NCBI GenBank assembly: GCA_036785705.1
Contig: JAWUZG010000138.1
Coordinates: forward strand, 327,501-391,500
Source of the DNA: Acanthornis magna
Taxonomy: Eukaryota; Chordata; Aves; Passeriformes; Acanthizidae
Length of the DNA: 64,000 nucleotides
Direction of reading: 5' to 3'
Shown: in pieces, positions 21,601 through 36,186 of the stretch
How positions within the stretch are numbered: the first letter of the stretch is position 1
How the letters are laid out: each line of letters begins with the position of its first letter
Notes under the pieces: model-generated
Database searches by the model: none
Told to the model about the DNA's origin: nothing
The model's input: only the letters and a program-made list of their open reading frames with translations
Made by a program: the position numbers and the translations under genes

Positions 21601-24600
21601 TTTGAATCGTCATGTCAAATTTTAAACATAAAATAGAAGTGTGAAGATTAATTAACTATTTCTTTGGCAAAAGTCTGTGTCATGCAAGGCTGGATTGCAA
21701 AGCAAGGGGGGGGTTTGCATTTTCAGTTAACAGACACTGCTGCTGCAGCTTCTAAAAGTCCTTTTGCAGTGTTGGGATGTAGAGTTCCGTTCTGAGTGAT
21801 TACTTGGGAGGGTGGAAGGGATGCTCTCTGTTCAAGGCATTTGAGTTTTCATTGTCTGCTGTTGCTCACAACACATGGAGGCTTTGGGGCTGTGGCTTTA
21901 TCCTTCTGGTCACTCATGAAGCTGCTCCATTTCAGCATGGGTGAGTCAATGAATGTCTCCTCAAACTGTTTGAGGTCACTTATGCAATTGCTCTTCGCAG
22001 ATAAGAATTAATTAGGCCTGATTATTTTTCATAGTTTTTGGATGGGTTCCCCACCTGGAGAGGAGCAATTCCTCTGTGTCAGTGATTGATTGCTGAGCCA
22101 GAAGCTTTCTGCCTTGCACTTGTAAGAAATGCTGACTGGTTCTTTGGGTGGCGTTAGGAAGCAGGCAGACTGTGGTTGGAATGCAGAGGATAATAAAGTA
22201 TTTCTCCAAACAAGCTGCTGGGTGGCTTTGGCTTGTACAGTGCTCATTTCCCTTCTCTCCTATGTCAATAGCACATTAGCAAATGGCAAGTCAAGTAGCT
22301 GTGTTTGCTCTCCTCCCTGTTCCTCCTACAAAAAAGTGCATACTTCTGGATGTCTTATGTTTTTTAGGAGTATTGCACTTCACAGCTTTACTACATAAAG
22401 AAATCTGAATGTCATCCGTAAAGGAAAAAATGGTAACATTTGAGGTATCGCTCTTTATTTTCTCCTGTTAATACTAAAGTCACTTCAGGAGCTGGCTGGG
22501 TGTAGCTGGGCAGCTTACCACCAACCTGACCATTTGCTGTTTTCTATATTTTGTAGTAATTACACAATGTTTTTCTAACACTTTTCCTTTAACCAAAATG
22601 CATTTGTGAGAAAATAACTAAGTCACAGCACAAGTCCTGCTTAGTTTTACACACGTCGTTAAATTAAAGCACGTGAAGAGCTCCGGGACAGTTGTCAGGA
22701 TTACTCAAAAATGTGGCTATACATGGCTGGGGGTTTGAGGCTGTGTTGGAGGAAGCTGCTACTGTTTACAAGGGGCTTCTCACCCAGGGAATGGAAAAAA
22801 ATGTGCTTGTCAGGTGCAGGGATATTAATATGGAGGATCTTTCTTCATTCAGTTGCACAGGGTCTGGTATTTGAAGGGCTTATTTTGTTACATCACATGT
22901 GAATGTTACTTAGGTGGTTCTTCCAATTAACTTTGTAGGATTTTGTTTAATAAAAATCGAATCTCACTGGAAGCCTGGGACACTTGCTGTAATAAAAAGA
23001 TTATGGATAGCTCCTGATGGCTTTTAAAAGCTGTTTAATTGCTGCTTGTGTCAAAGTAAGCAATTAGGGTCACTTAATCTACTTGATTATTCATCATATT
23101 CCTCTAGTAGTACTCTATGCTTGGGATCTGTGAAAATGTGCATCTTGAGAAGTGCTGCTACACTCATTCATAGCCCTCAGTACAGGACACATGTAATAAG
23201 AAAACCCAAGAAAGAAAACTTCATTCTATGACAGTGCTAGTCCCAATGCAAGCAGCTATAAATGAATGCCCTTGTGTTGCTAGAGCATGCGCTTCAGGGA
23301 AAAATGGAAAAGTCTAAAAATGCGTAGTCATTTAAAGAAAGGCTGGTCAAGTAAAACAGTATTAATGGATTAGATCTTAGATGGTACTTACACATTTTTG
23401 TTAAACTCAGGCCAGATTGTTTTAAGGCTAGATTATGCAGATAAGGTCTCCTGGTTCTTAATGTCTGTCATGGGGTCAGATGCTGCTGCATAATATGATG
23501 TGGACTGGATAACACTGGGTTACTTGGCATGAAGTGGAAGAATGTAAGAAGTGCTTTGAGACCTTGTCTAGTTTCAGTGGCAATAGCAGAAGTTTGCTGG
23601 GATGATTAAATTTTGGTCAGTAGCTTCATTGCATCCAGAATAGTTAAGGTGGATGTAGGGCAGACAAAGAAAAAGGTCTTTTGCTTTCAGTCAACTGGCA
23701 GGAGAAAATAGTGTGGAATCAGATGTGTCTGCTGTGCAGCTCTGACATCAGGGCCGGGTTTTGTTCAATGAGTTTTGGGGGAAATTTGCGGGGAATTTGT
23801 TCAATGTTTTGGGAGGCCCAGACACCGAGAACAGCATTGGAGAGTGATGTGTAAGTGTGAGCTGTTCACCACACATACCTGCTCTGACTCCTGCTCTGAG
23901 CAGCAGGGACCAGACCTGTACATGGGCAGGTTGGGGTGACCTGTACCTGTGCTGTTGTTTGTGATCACAAAGAAAGTGACTAAATCTGCACCAATTTAGA
24001 AAAACATGGACAGAAAGATCTCAGCCGTCCTCTTGAAATGAATGGTGCTTTTGACAATGGGATTTGGTGTTTGCTCTGCAGTGCTGGTCATGCAAAAGCA
24101 AACAGACCTTCTACCGGTGTTCAGTTCCTGTTCACAGAGCAGCTTAGTGATGGTGGGACCCTTGGAAAGAAATTTCAGTGCAGACAGATTGCAAAACTTC
24201 AGCATTCTGTGTCAATGGCTGTCTTCTCTGTGCTGTTCTGTATGAACAGGACAGGAACTATATCAGCTTTGTGAATTCAGTACTGCGTGTTATTAATGAA
24301 TTAATACAAATTAAGAAAGCTGTGATTCACATAACGGAAAATGTTGAAGTAGCAGTAGTGCCTTTGACTTCTGCAAACTGAGCAACCGTATGGGTGCTGA
24401 AAAGTGCTGCTGGCCTGATGGAAATTCACCTGGCTGCTCTCCCACTCTGCCGGTTTTCTCTCTCTGCAGGCATGGGGTGTGTTAAGAAATGGCAATCCAT
24501 GGGTAATTCCAGCCAGCAGGGCCCTCAGGATCCCAAACCGATTGTTAGCAAAGCAGGCACAACATTTCTGTAGCCAGCAGAGCCAAGGGATAAAAACAAG

Positions 24601-25045
24601 CTGAGAATCAGGGAGTCATAACTGGCTCTCTGATGCTCCACATTTTCTGTGCCAAACATATGTTGGTATAGAAGAAAGTCTGAGTCTAAATACCAAAGTG
24701 TGGGCAAGATTTAACTAAAGTTTTCTGTAAAAGAAACCAAAGCTCTAAACTGTTGCTATATTTTACTGCGTCTGCTGTGCATATGAGATTGTATAAACGG
24801 GCTGAACCAGTATGGAATTATGTTGTACCTGCCTATAAGAAGTGCTGATAGAATCCCAGGGGTAAAACTAAGGTTTGCTGTTGTTTTGCAGGTAGCAGGT
24901 ACAGTGTTCTGGTCCTAAACATTCACAAAATAGTTCTACAGTTGAAGATCTGTTGACTCAAATGTGCAAAGCCAAAAGTTTCAACTTCAAATTTACTGCT
25001 GAATGTTTGTTAGCAAGTTGACTGAATTCTGAATGTCTTCTGAAT
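18636..25045. other. Intergenic DNA upstream of FOXK2, no gene seen
   Basis: About 6.4 kb of AT-rich sequence. Frames of 60-105 codons occur on both strands but show no splice-site pairing or recognisable motif. I looked for exon-like blocks around 20840-20950 and 24050-24260. These are moderately GC-rich and open in more than one frame, but I could not support them. Confidence 0.4.
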
Positions 25046-25206
25046 TCACAGAACGGTTTGGGCTGGAAGGGGCCTTAAAACTCATCTCATTCCCATCCCC
25101 TGTCATAGGCAGGGGCACCTTCCACTATCTCAGGTTGCTCCAAGCCCCATCCAAGCTGCCCTTGAATATATCCAGGGATGGGGCAGCCACAGCTTCTCTG
25201 GGCAAT
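25046..25206 (-). mobile_element. CR1 LINE fragment
   Basis: Minus-oriented CR1 3' part. It contains GGTTTGGGCTGGAAGGGGCC, a CATTCCCATCCCC run, GGCAGGGGCACCTTCCACTA, CAGGTTGCTCCAAGCCCCAT and GGATGGGGCAGCCACAGC in the expected reversed order. Good preservation compared with the other fragments. Confidence 0.92.
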
Positions 25207-26024
25207 TATTTTTATTCATAATAGTGCACTTCAGTACTATAAAAACCCAAATAAACAACAATACAGCCCTCTTCTTAGAAAACTATGGTGAGGTTATGCA
25301 GCTGTTACGGTGACATGTTTGCAGTGGTTATGTTGGTAAATAGGCATGAATACATTTTAGCACCCTCTTCACAGTTTATACCCAAAAGTGTTTAATTGTT
25401 TACTTTCCAATTTTGACAGTGCCTGGCCCCTCTGACAATGAATATTTGGATCAGGTAAAACATTTTCATTGCAGGTGCTGTATTTGACAAACTCTGTACA
25501 ATTAATGCCATCTTTTTTTGTAGCCTGTGACATTTTCCAGTCAAATCCATTGCTGTGGATTCTCACTTAGCTTCCATGCTGTTACCTGTGCCATTCCCTC
25601 TTGTGTGCCATGCCCTTGGAGCAGTGACACTCAGCACTTCGGTGTCTGGGTGTTCATGTCAGGTCACTCACTCACTTCTTGTGCCCTAGTTCCTCTGAGA
25701 AAACTGGGACTGAGCCGAGGTGTGTGCACAAATACAGCCGGGATTACCTGGAACTTGTGCATTTGAGGCACTCTGCCCCTTTTCCATGGATATTACAAAA
25801 CTCTGACAATGGGAAGTTAACTTTAGGTTTAACCTGACCCTCAAAAGGCTGTCAGATATGTGAGGCATCAAACTTGTAATTTTATTTGTGTATGTTAATA
25901 TTGGAGTATTTGAGGCTAAATTTCAGCAGTTATGCAGCACTCTCCTATTGGTTCTTGCTCACCCTCTAGCATTATTTGTCTACTTGTATTTATGTCATTC
26001 TCGACTCTACCCCCTATGCCCCCC
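25207..26024. other. Proximal upstream flank of FOXK2
   Basis: AT-rich flank that switches sharply to GC-rich sequence near 26010. No repeat, exon or distinct regulatory array was recognised. Distal promoter elements may lie here, but none stands out by eye. Confidence 0.4.
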
Positions 26025-26054
26025 CGCTCGGTGCCGTCCCGCGGGCGCTGCTAG

Positions 26055-26873
<819 letters not shown>

Positions 26874-28426
26874 TGAGTACGCGGGGCCGGCGCTCCGGGG
26901 CCCGCCGGAGGCCGCGGGTGCACATGGCGTGTGACAGGCGGGAGCGGCCCCGTCCTGCCCGCGCCTCCAACGGCACCGCCCGGCACCGCCGCCGTGCCCT
27001 CCGCTGTGTCCTTCCCCCGCACACCCGCCCCGCCGCAGCCCCGCGCGCAGCGCCCGGTGCCGGCGAACAGAACCGGGTGCACCCCGAGTCCTGTTGACGG
27101 GTGTCAGAGGAAAGCAGCCTGGCGTTTCTGCACGGATCTGGGGTGTCTGGGTTGAGGATCCGCGCTGGGGGAATCCTGTAGCCCCCTCGGTGCTTTGGCA
27201 GAACTGGGGGGTTGTTCTCTCTCGGTGCTCTGGGGGTTGTTCTTTTTTGGTGGTAGTTTCTGCTGCTTTGCCTAATTTTAACGTTTATTCTTATGGGTAA
27301 ACTGAATCATCCACGTGAAATGCTTCTGCTGGCCTTAGCGTTTTAAAATGTTTTCGTTACGTGACAACAAATGTATTAAGAGGTTTTAAACGGTAATACA
27401 TTCCTTTGCCATTACCAAACATTAACTGTCTGTGCAAAATGATTTTCTAGGGCAATACGTGAGGCCTGCCCACGGCATTTAAGGATGTGTTGAACTGTAA
27501 ATAAGTGATTTGTGCTCTGAGGAGTCACATGTAGGAAGAGTGAAAGTGTTTTGGTTTAGTGTATTTTAGCTGCCTTGACTAAGAAATACCTAAAACGTTA
27601 CGAGTGCTGTACCTTTATAAAGCACATGCATGCCGTCAGTGACACAGCCTTAATGCCCTACCAGCTTTTAAACTGTGTGTAGGACATTGATGCTGTATAT
27701 TTAATGCTGTGTCGGCCTAATGTTAATTTTCCCACCTGGTTTCTCTGTGGCAATCAAATTGTCTTACCTTGCTGCTTTCTAGGAAATGCTCATTCTGAAG
27801 GGCTTTAACAGTGCCAGTGTGTGTAGAGTTGTATAATCCTGAATATAGTTGGAGGACTCATTTGACCTTTAACTGTCACTTCTATTTTTGCTTTCTGCTT
27901 TTAATATTAATAATTATTCAGCATGTGGTTAATCTATATTTTAATCTAACACATTTATGAAATGTAGATCAAATGCTTTTTTCTTTGTAAGCACTTTGGT
28001 ATAATATACTTATTGTAAGCACAATTGTGTATGATCTATGTTGGTTGCAAACAGTCTAAAATTAGTTGGAGTAATTGAGTCAGTAACATTCTGTTAAATG
28101 CTTAAGACCTGAGGAAAAAAGAATTACTGCATCTTCATGCTGTCCACTGCTTTGTAATTTATTTTAGTTCTTTCCATCAGTGTCGCTTTTCAAGTGGAAA
28201 GAAGATTCAGAAGGATTTTTTGTCTCACGTTTTTATTGAACAATCATGGGAAGTTGTGTTGTAGTTAAAATTTCTTCACCAGTGAACGTGGGTGGTGGTG
28301 CAGGACCTGGCATTTGCTTGAGTCGGGCTGTGTTCAGAGCTGACACCATTCCTTGGGCAGTGCACACACAGCCTTCAGTTTGCAGAGCCATGAGCTGGTG
28401 GAGGTGGTTATCTCCTGGTTACAAAT

Positions 28427-28609
28427 TGTAGGTGTGATGGGCCAGCCAGGCTAGTAAATAAAAGGCGCCCTTGGCCAGGAGCTGGAGTCACCGTGCAGGG
28501 GTCTGAGCTTCACCTTGAAGGGCAAGAAGAGTCCACAGCGTCACAGTTTTTGGTGATTAAGACCATTGCTACTTTGTTGCTTTTTAAAAAATAAACCTGT
28601 TTCTAAACA
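28427..28609 (+). mobile_element. LTR-like block, possible short solo LTR
   Basis: A 183-bp segment begins TGTAGGTGTGATGGGCC and ends CTAAACA. It is flanked by CAAAT (28422-28426) and CAAGT (28610-28614), a 4-of-5 candidate target duplication. It contains a TATA-like TAAATAAAAGG near 28456 and AATAAA near 28590 at LTR-like spacing. No internal retroviral coding region adjoins it. It is short for an LTR and the family was not recognised, so it may be coincidence. Confidence 0.35.
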
Positions 28610-30304
28610 CAAGTCTTACTGGGGTTGAATGGGGAAACAGTAGTTTCATTATTTGCAAAGGTTTTTTTTTATACTGTAGTCATCAGGCAAATTCAAAGTT
28701 CTGTCTGCTCCTAGGAAGTCCTTACTGTGTATTGCTGATGACTAATACTATTTGTAGTCCTGTTCTTGAGTTTTGATGTAGATTTAACTGGTCACATTAA
28801 AGGTGGTCTGCTGGAATCAAACTTACTTCAGTATAATGTAAACATTAATTACCAGTTGAAATGTGATGGGAAAGAAAGTAGTTTTGGTATGAGCTCAAGA
28901 CTGATGATTGCCAGCCTTCAGCTCAAGTAATCACCAGATCTATTTTTGTTGTTGTTTAATCCTACTCTGTTGCCAGTAACAAATATGCTTTGCCTATGAC
29001 TACACAATCATCGGAAATTTTAATGGCAGGTGAAGTTTAAAAAAATCAGGGTGATCTGGTCCTTCTGTTTGTTTTTATGTGATCCTGGAAACCAAGAATG
29101 GGGGGTCTATCTCTGTTTTGTTTAATTAATAGTGACTTGCAATGGCACCAGGTAAAATACTCTTACAGACTTGAAATATCTTATTTACTTGTCACTAATA
29201 ATTTTATGTAGTTCCCGTGTCCTTGGTCTTCTTTTCGTTTCAGCATAGTGTTTAAATATGACTGCATTAATAATGTTACTGAACTCCCTATTTTGGGGAG
29301 GAAAAAACGGAAATGCAACTTGACAGTCTCCTGCGAAACACACATTTTAAACATCTGGGGAAATTAAATTATTAATGTTAGAGTATACACTTACCTGTAA
29401 TAAAGGCATCTTTTTTCTACAGACAGAAATGTCATGAAACATGGAATTACTGTGCATTAAGATAAGTGTTCTGCTTGCTATTTTTAATGCTTCCGTGGAA
29501 GCCTCGCTGGCAATTCAAATGTTGAAGTTATCAAGCAGGAGGTAATAGCAGTGGGAAGTGTGTTTTTGTTTTTCCAGTTCTTGACAGACTCACATCCCTA
29601 CTTGTGTATGTACAAACCAGCTGTCATCTTGTGAGATGAATCAAGTGGGGGTGGGGAGAAAAGAGCCATTTTTGATTGTGTCCAGCAAGGAGCTCTCCTG
29701 TCAATGTCATGGGAGACGTGGGATGAAAGAGGTTTCAGAGGCTCCTGCTCAAGACACCCAGATCAAAGCAGTGCAATTATTCTTCTACAACTACCTTTGA
29801 GATGCACAGGCTATCCCTCTCCGGTTCATAAAGTTCCTGTCTTTTAATTGGTTTCATTTGCTGCTTGTGGAATTTCCCCTGCCTTCAGTGAAAGCATTGA
29901 TTAGATGTTTTGCTAGGTAAATCATAACATCAATATTTGCTTTTGAGGTACTTGGCTGGAAAAATACCTTTTGTGCTGGGTAGAGCAGCAGTTGTTGCCA
30001 GAGCTGTTGTGCTCAGCTTTTGGAGAGGCAGGATTCCAGACAGATGTAACTGATACAGCTAGAAAAACAGACAGACTTCTGGGTACAACTTTCCTCTGAA
30101 GGAAGGCTTTTGTTTCATTTTGATTTTTGGGTTTCTTGGATGTGCTTTGTGTATTGGCATTTGAATTCACAGAAATCCTGACATCTTGGGCTTGACTGTT
30201 CCAAGGCGGTGTCTTACTCATTTTGACAAACCCATAGATTTTGTATTTTAGTCACTACTTTTGGTTTTGCTTTTGTGGAAGTAGATTTGTGCTTCATCAA
30301 CAAG

Positions 30305-30412
30305 ATACCATGAACATAAGAACAGCATTTTTAAGTCAGAGCAGAGACTCATTTAGTCCATGACCTGCCTTCAGGAGTGGTCAGTAGCAGATGCCCAGGA
30401 AGGAGCATAGAA
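30305..30412. mobile_element. Old interspersed-repeat relic (CR1/L3-like)
   Basis: The order of AACATAAGAACAGC, CATTTAGTCCATGACCTGCC, AGTGGTCAGTAGCAGATGCC and CAGGAAGGAGCATAG resembles a widespread ancient amniote repeat. In that repeat a 'tagcccagtatcctgtc' block is followed by 'cagtggccagtaccagatgc'. The match is from memory, and strand and family are uncertain. Confidence 0.35.
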
Positions 30413-32048
30413 ATGAATTAAGACAAATGGTTGTGTTTCCTTTGATTTTTCTTTTGGATCCAAAGTCAGAGTTAAATTCTTTTTGAGTTAAAATTATATA
30501 CTGTTTGCATTTTTTCTCTCTCTTTTTTAGTAGTTGAGTTTGGGTAAACTCTCTTTGGGCAGTGAATTCCGCAATGTAATTAGAACCCATGTTGGGAAAA
30601 ATACCTCTTTTTGCTGAGTTTTTTGAACTTGACGCCTGGTAATTTCATTTGATGCAACTGAAGCTCTTTTATAGTAAGAGACAGTAAATAACTCTCCCTT
30701 TCTGTCATTCATTCTACAGACTTCTTTACATTACTAAGTGTGGGCGCTCTTACACTAAACCACGTCAAGTACATTTTACTTTAGCTTAACATTTACTGAC
30801 TAATCCTAAGTCAAGCCTATACAGCTGAAAACTAAAATTTTATTTGTTTGTATTCTTCTGCTTTTGCTCCTGGTAATACAGAGGGCTGAACCAATAGTTT
30901 TCATTCAGTCTTGTAGTCTGGAGCTACAAATTGGGGTTATTGCTGCCTGTAGAAGGTTTCCTGCTGATGAAAGCTGGTCGATTCTGGACAAGGATCAAGT
31001 ATATCTACTCCCTGAGTAAATTCTTTGGAAAAATTTATTATGTTCTGTGTTACCTGCTGAGGAAACCATGCAACAGATTGTAAAGAGCCTCAAATGTATC
31101 TGCACTTTTCTCTGCCATCTAATTGCAGTTACTTAAATTATATGTGAAGTTGTGATGTCTGTGTGGTTGGAGCTGTGACTGCACATGTGCTCCATGGAAA
31201 CTTCTCACTGGAAACATCTGCGGTGTGGCTTAACAGTGGAGGTGAAAGGATCCTAACATTTCCTTGGGTGGTGTCCCTTGGTAGCTGATGAAGAACGTGC
31301 TTTGCTTGGTTTTGGGTTATGGTTTATGTTCTAAAGGTTTTCTTATGAATATAACTGTTAGATACTTTGAGCAATCAAGCAAAATGCATTTTTAAAGGAA
31401 TTTGTGTTAATGTATTCTTGCAGTCTATGCTCACAGGGTGTTGTATGTCCTTCAGGCCATGTGGGCACCTGCTTTCTCCCTTCCTTGACACGACTTTTGA
31501 CAGTGGCTCGTGAGGGCGACAGCTGCCTGAAACATTCGTGAGACCTAGTGATTGATTTGTGTTCAGAGGTGTATTTTGGAGTTCCATACTGGCTGCATTA
31601 AAACTATCAATTACAAATTACCTCAGAGCATAAAACTAAAACATTGGACTTGGCTGTGACTTCACAGAGTCAGACTCAAAAAACTTTTCTTTACTGTCTC
31701 TGGCAGATGCTGGTCCTGTGCCACAGTGACTAATAAGGTGAATGGGGCTGTGTTTATAGGTGGGTTTTTGGCTACTTTAAAGTAGGATTTGCAAATGTCA
31801 AGCTCAGTAGAAGTAGTGTTCTCACTTAAGCAGATCTGATTGAAAAGGAGTGTGGGAGGAAGAAGGTAGAGCACATATGATTTGAAATGAAAATAGAGAT
31901 GAGCAGGAAGTTTCCATAATAATTTGTGATACAGTTGTTTCTGTCATCTCTTTTTTTTTTTTTGTATTTGCCTCTCAATTACACACAACTTCTGAGTGAT
32001 TTTTGTTAATAAAGCAGTGGCACAAATTGTCACACACCAATCAATCAA

Positions 32049-32084
32049 TGTTTAAGCTTTACCTCAAAAGGTAAAGCTTAAACA
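32049..32084. repeat. Perfect inverted repeat, 16-bp stem with 4-base loop
   Basis: TGTTTAAGCTTTACCT (32049-32064), loop CAAA (32065-32068), then its exact reverse complement (32069-32084). A perfect 36-bp hairpin is unusual by chance in unique DNA. No terminal sequences of a known transposon surround it. The stem is too short for a typical microRNA precursor. It may form a cruciform or mark a recent templated mutation. Confidence 0.9.
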
Positions 32085-33844
32085 GTTTATATTTGGATTA
32101 ATTCACACTCGATACGCTTTTTCTGTTGGTATGATTGATATATATATCTGAAACATCCTTACCCAATTCCACAATTGTACTGGTCTTACAAATGTTCTTA
32201 CACCTGTAGTTAGCTGTAGCAGTAAGTACATTTTTTGTGTAGTTATGTGGAATACTATAAACCGGAAAATCATCTTTAAAATGTATTGTTTCTTTATAGT
32301 CTATAAAGTTCCAGTGCTATGACAGAAGCACGATTAGTGTCATTTTGGTTTAAAGGTGCGAAGTCAGTGTTAAAACTGTTCCAAGAATCTGCAGTTGAAA
32401 GAGTTTTGAGATTCTTACCTTCAGTTATAATAATGAGCTAGGAGATATGCAAATTAAATCATTCTTTGCATTGATTAAATCAAAATAGAAAGGTGCCATG
32501 TTTGAGTAGGAAGATACACTTAATCAATAGCAAAAGGAGTAACTTAAATGAGGTAATAAAGAAAATAAGTTAATCTTTCACCCTAGCTTTTCAAAATAAA
32601 TGTGTACAATTAATTTGCTTATAATTGGATAAGGACACTGTCTAACAAATATTTTTCCTTCATGAAGGTAAATGTGTTGTTGACAATAGCTCTGCTGTGG
32701 AGGAGTTCTGCTGCTGTTGGGGGGGTTTGTTTATTTTTTCGAGTATGTGCAATTGTCATGGACAAAGCAAAAGATTTTTTACAGTCATGCCTGAGCTATT
32801 CAAAATAAGATTATGCTTCTCATTTGCTGTATTTCTCAGTAAATACAGCAACTCTTCAAGACATCTCAAGTCCCATTAACTTATATAAAATTATGTAAAA
32901 TACAGGAAAAAATGTAATTTCAAAGAAAATTACGTATTTGTTGTGTGGTGTGAGGCCATGGCTTTTGCAGTTATAAGGAGTTTTCACAACAGTTTATTAA
33001 TAAGCTGCTGTCTATGCTGAAATACTGGGAAGGTGGTGGGTTTATCTGCTGCCTTGCTTGTTTTCATGATAAAAAGTTGATGTGTAGTGACATTTGTTTC
33101 CTGCGACTTCCTGCCTTTAAGGAGTTTTTTGACCTAGATAAAGCAGTCGGAGGGGAGGAACCATATTTATTCTGCAGCTATTCTCCATTGGATGGTATAG
33201 GAAATAAATGTTCCATTCTCCAGTTAAGATGCCGTCACTGCTGTTTTATCACTGAAGGGAGCTGAGACTTCAGTGAGTTACACTCGGCGAGCACTTGCAG
33301 AGCTGGTGCAAATCTTGGTAATTTTGTGACACATCATTTCTTACAGGGCAAAAGAAGGTCTGTACAGTCTGTTCCTTCACGTTTGTGTGATTCTGCTGCA
33401 GCCCCTGCATGTGCTGCCCTGTCCTCTTAGGTATGGCCAAGCAGAAGTTTGGACAAAGCACCCTCTCCACATGTGCCAGATTACTGGTGGGAGGCAAATT
33501 TTCAGTATTCAAAATTTTAGAGCGTCCTAATGAATATTAATATGAACACACCACCATTGTGTTTGTCCATGTGCACCAAACAGAATGAAAACCATGGGCA
33601 GATTGACAAGTTGTTCTGTCCATGCTGATCCAAACAACCTTGTTGACTTCAGGAAGGCAGCTCCTGTGGATAAGGATGCACATGGAATTGAGTGTCTGGA
33701 GAAACAGAGCAGTAAACTAAAAAAGCCAGAGTCCTGTCATTATCAGAGTGTTATGAAGTGGAACAAAATTAGTATAAAGTTGACTGGAATTAATTTTAAT
33801 TCAGTGCTAATTTAAGGTTGAACATTAAGAATTACAGAAGGAAG

Positions 33845-33955
33845 CTCCAGGCAAAGCCTTGCTGAAAGCAGGAGTTACTTCAGTGTTAGATCAGACTGCC
33901 CAGCACCTTGTCCATTTGGGTTCTCCACGGATGGGGATAGCTATAACTATATAAA
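33845..33955 (-). mobile_element. CR1 LINE fragment, old
   Basis: Minus-oriented CR1-type sequence: AAGCCTTGCTGAAAGCAGGA, AGACTGCCCAGCACCTTGTC, CATTTGGGTTCTCCACGGAT and GGGGATAGC follow the reversed CR1 consensus order. Diverged and truncated, without terminal octamers. Confidence 0.7.
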
Positions 33956-36094
33956 GTGCTTCATGTAACTACAACCCCATATTGAAAAAAATACTGTGTG
34001 TATTCCCAATAGCAGAACTTTTGGAATGCACAGGCTGGTTAGAATAATGTGCAGCTTAGTGCTAAATTGTGGTAAGAAATGCCTGATCAGTTCTGGATTT
34101 TGTGTGGTGATATGGAGTAAATGCAATTACTGATAAATAATTACAGTGTTGTAAACATTGTCCTCACAAATAATGAGGACAAAAAATAGAGTCATTCAAT
34201 TTAAAAAACCCCAAAACTGTCATGTTGAAAAGTACACAGGGCAGAACTATAGGGTGGGAAACCAAAAAGTAGCAGTCGGGTGAAAGCCATGACTGCAGAG
34301 AGATCCTGAGATGCCTGTTCTGAGATGATGTGTCAAAGCACTGATGTGGTGACTGTGTAGAAACTGGGGAGTGGCAACAGGTGCTAGAGCTTCACATCAT
34401 TCTGGAATCAAAACTGTGTTCAAGAATCTTGCAAAACTGCTAGGATTTAAGTGGATGATAGCTAAAAAGACTTGAAGGCTGGAGGAAGTCCCAGATAATG
34501 GAGGACATAAGGGGTTCAGTATGTTTGTTTAGCCAAAAGGAGCGTGAGCTGGCTGGGTTGGTGTAGGTCCATTTTTATGGGGCTGAATTAGAGTACTAAA
34601 GGCTCTCTGATGGATCACACACAGGTGTGAAACCAGAGGCTATAAACTGTCAAGATCTGAATTAAGCTCTGGTGGGATTGTTTACTTTCAAGAATGGTGG
34701 GATCTCTATTTCACCATCTTGTGCTGATAAACAAAAAAGTAACCCTTGCTGTAGTCAGATGTGGCAATGAGGTGCAGAGCAAGTATGGCTGGGTGATGTA
34801 TTGTGGCTTAGGGTTACAAGAGGTAAAGTTGAAGCTTCTTTACTTCCTGTGCAAGTCTTTTTTAATAAACTGTCACGGGGTTTTAGCAAGAGACCATTTT
34901 ATTATGTGTTTTAACAAAGAGTCAATATTTGTCTTTGTTTTATATTAAAATTGCTTCTAAAGCATCAGACGTCTAGTTGGGCATTTGTTTATTTACACTT
35001 GCCAGTAGTGTTCTCACATGTAGATGATTTTGAGGCTTTTGGTCACTATGTCATAGTCTTTGTATGTACAGTTTGCACTGTACAGTTTCAAAGATAATTT
35101 TGGTGTAATATAAAGTGATTCTGTGAAAATTTCTGTTCTTCAACTAAGTCTTAGATACAGCTCATGAGGTATAAGCTGCTTATTTCTTGTGTTGATAAGA
35201 AATCACGGTAGTGTATAATAGAAATGGTCTTTACACCTTGTATTGAACTTAAATTCAGGTTTTTAAATCACTTAAATGAAGATCAAACAGATGGTTTTGA
35301 TTTGGAAATTATGTGGACAGATTAACGTATTGGTAGAAGTTACCTTTAAATTCTGATTTTCACTGATGTGCTCCAGTATGGCAGCAGATATTTTGTCTAC
35401 CCTTTCCCTACTTTTTTTCCTTTTCTTCCTCTTTTTCCTGTCACAGCTGGGAAAAAGTAGTTTACCTTCCTTTGAAGCATCCGTTTCCTCAGAAAGGTGT
35501 AGCTGAAATGTTGGTATCTTAGCACAGCATACAATGCACATTTTAGTACATATATGGTAAAAGTCTGATTATTTTTGAAGATGCAAACACAGTTATCTAG
35601 CTTTTCTTGTTTGTTTTGATGTCCTCTTCATTGTTTTTTAAGACTGAGAATACAGGGAAAACTTCATTTAGTACTTTGTATTGTCCTCTGGACCTATTTG
35701 GGTGTTCTAAGCAGAATATAACTTGAGCAGACAAGGCCTAGACACATAGTTGGTACAAGCTGTAGTAGACAAACTTGTTGGTTACAATCAGTGCAGCAAA
35801 CACACAGGGGAACTAGTTCGGAGGGATAAATGATGGAAGCTGGCTCTCACAGAAAAATATTTCCCTCCTTGAGTGATTCTGCAATCTTCTGGCCTTTCTA
35901 GACAGGTGAAGAAGGCCTGCAGAGCAAGGAAGGAGACAGAGTAATGGGATTTTTAAAGGAATAAGGCTTAGTGAAGAGAAGGGTGAATTTATTCACATGA
36001 AATTCTGTGTGGGGATAAGTTCAAATTTGAACCAGAGCAAACTGGTTATTTAAGTAAGTAAAAATAATGGTAAAGATGATAAATGCCCTGAGGC

Positions 36095-36186
36095 ACACAG
36101 TGGGATTCTTGGAGTTGCCACATGCAGGACCAGGAGTTGGACTTTGTTCTGTGTAGGTCCCTTCCAGCTCAGGATATTCTATGATT
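36095..36186 (+). mobile_element. CR1 LINE, 3' terminal fragment
   Basis: Plus-oriented CR1 end: CATGCAGGACCAGGAGTTGG, ACTTTGTTCTGTGTAGGTCC, CTTCCAGCTCAGGATATTCT, ATGATT. About 90 bp. Its end resembles the 18.4 kb copy (AGGATATTCTATGATT), suggesting the same subfamily. Confidence 0.9.
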
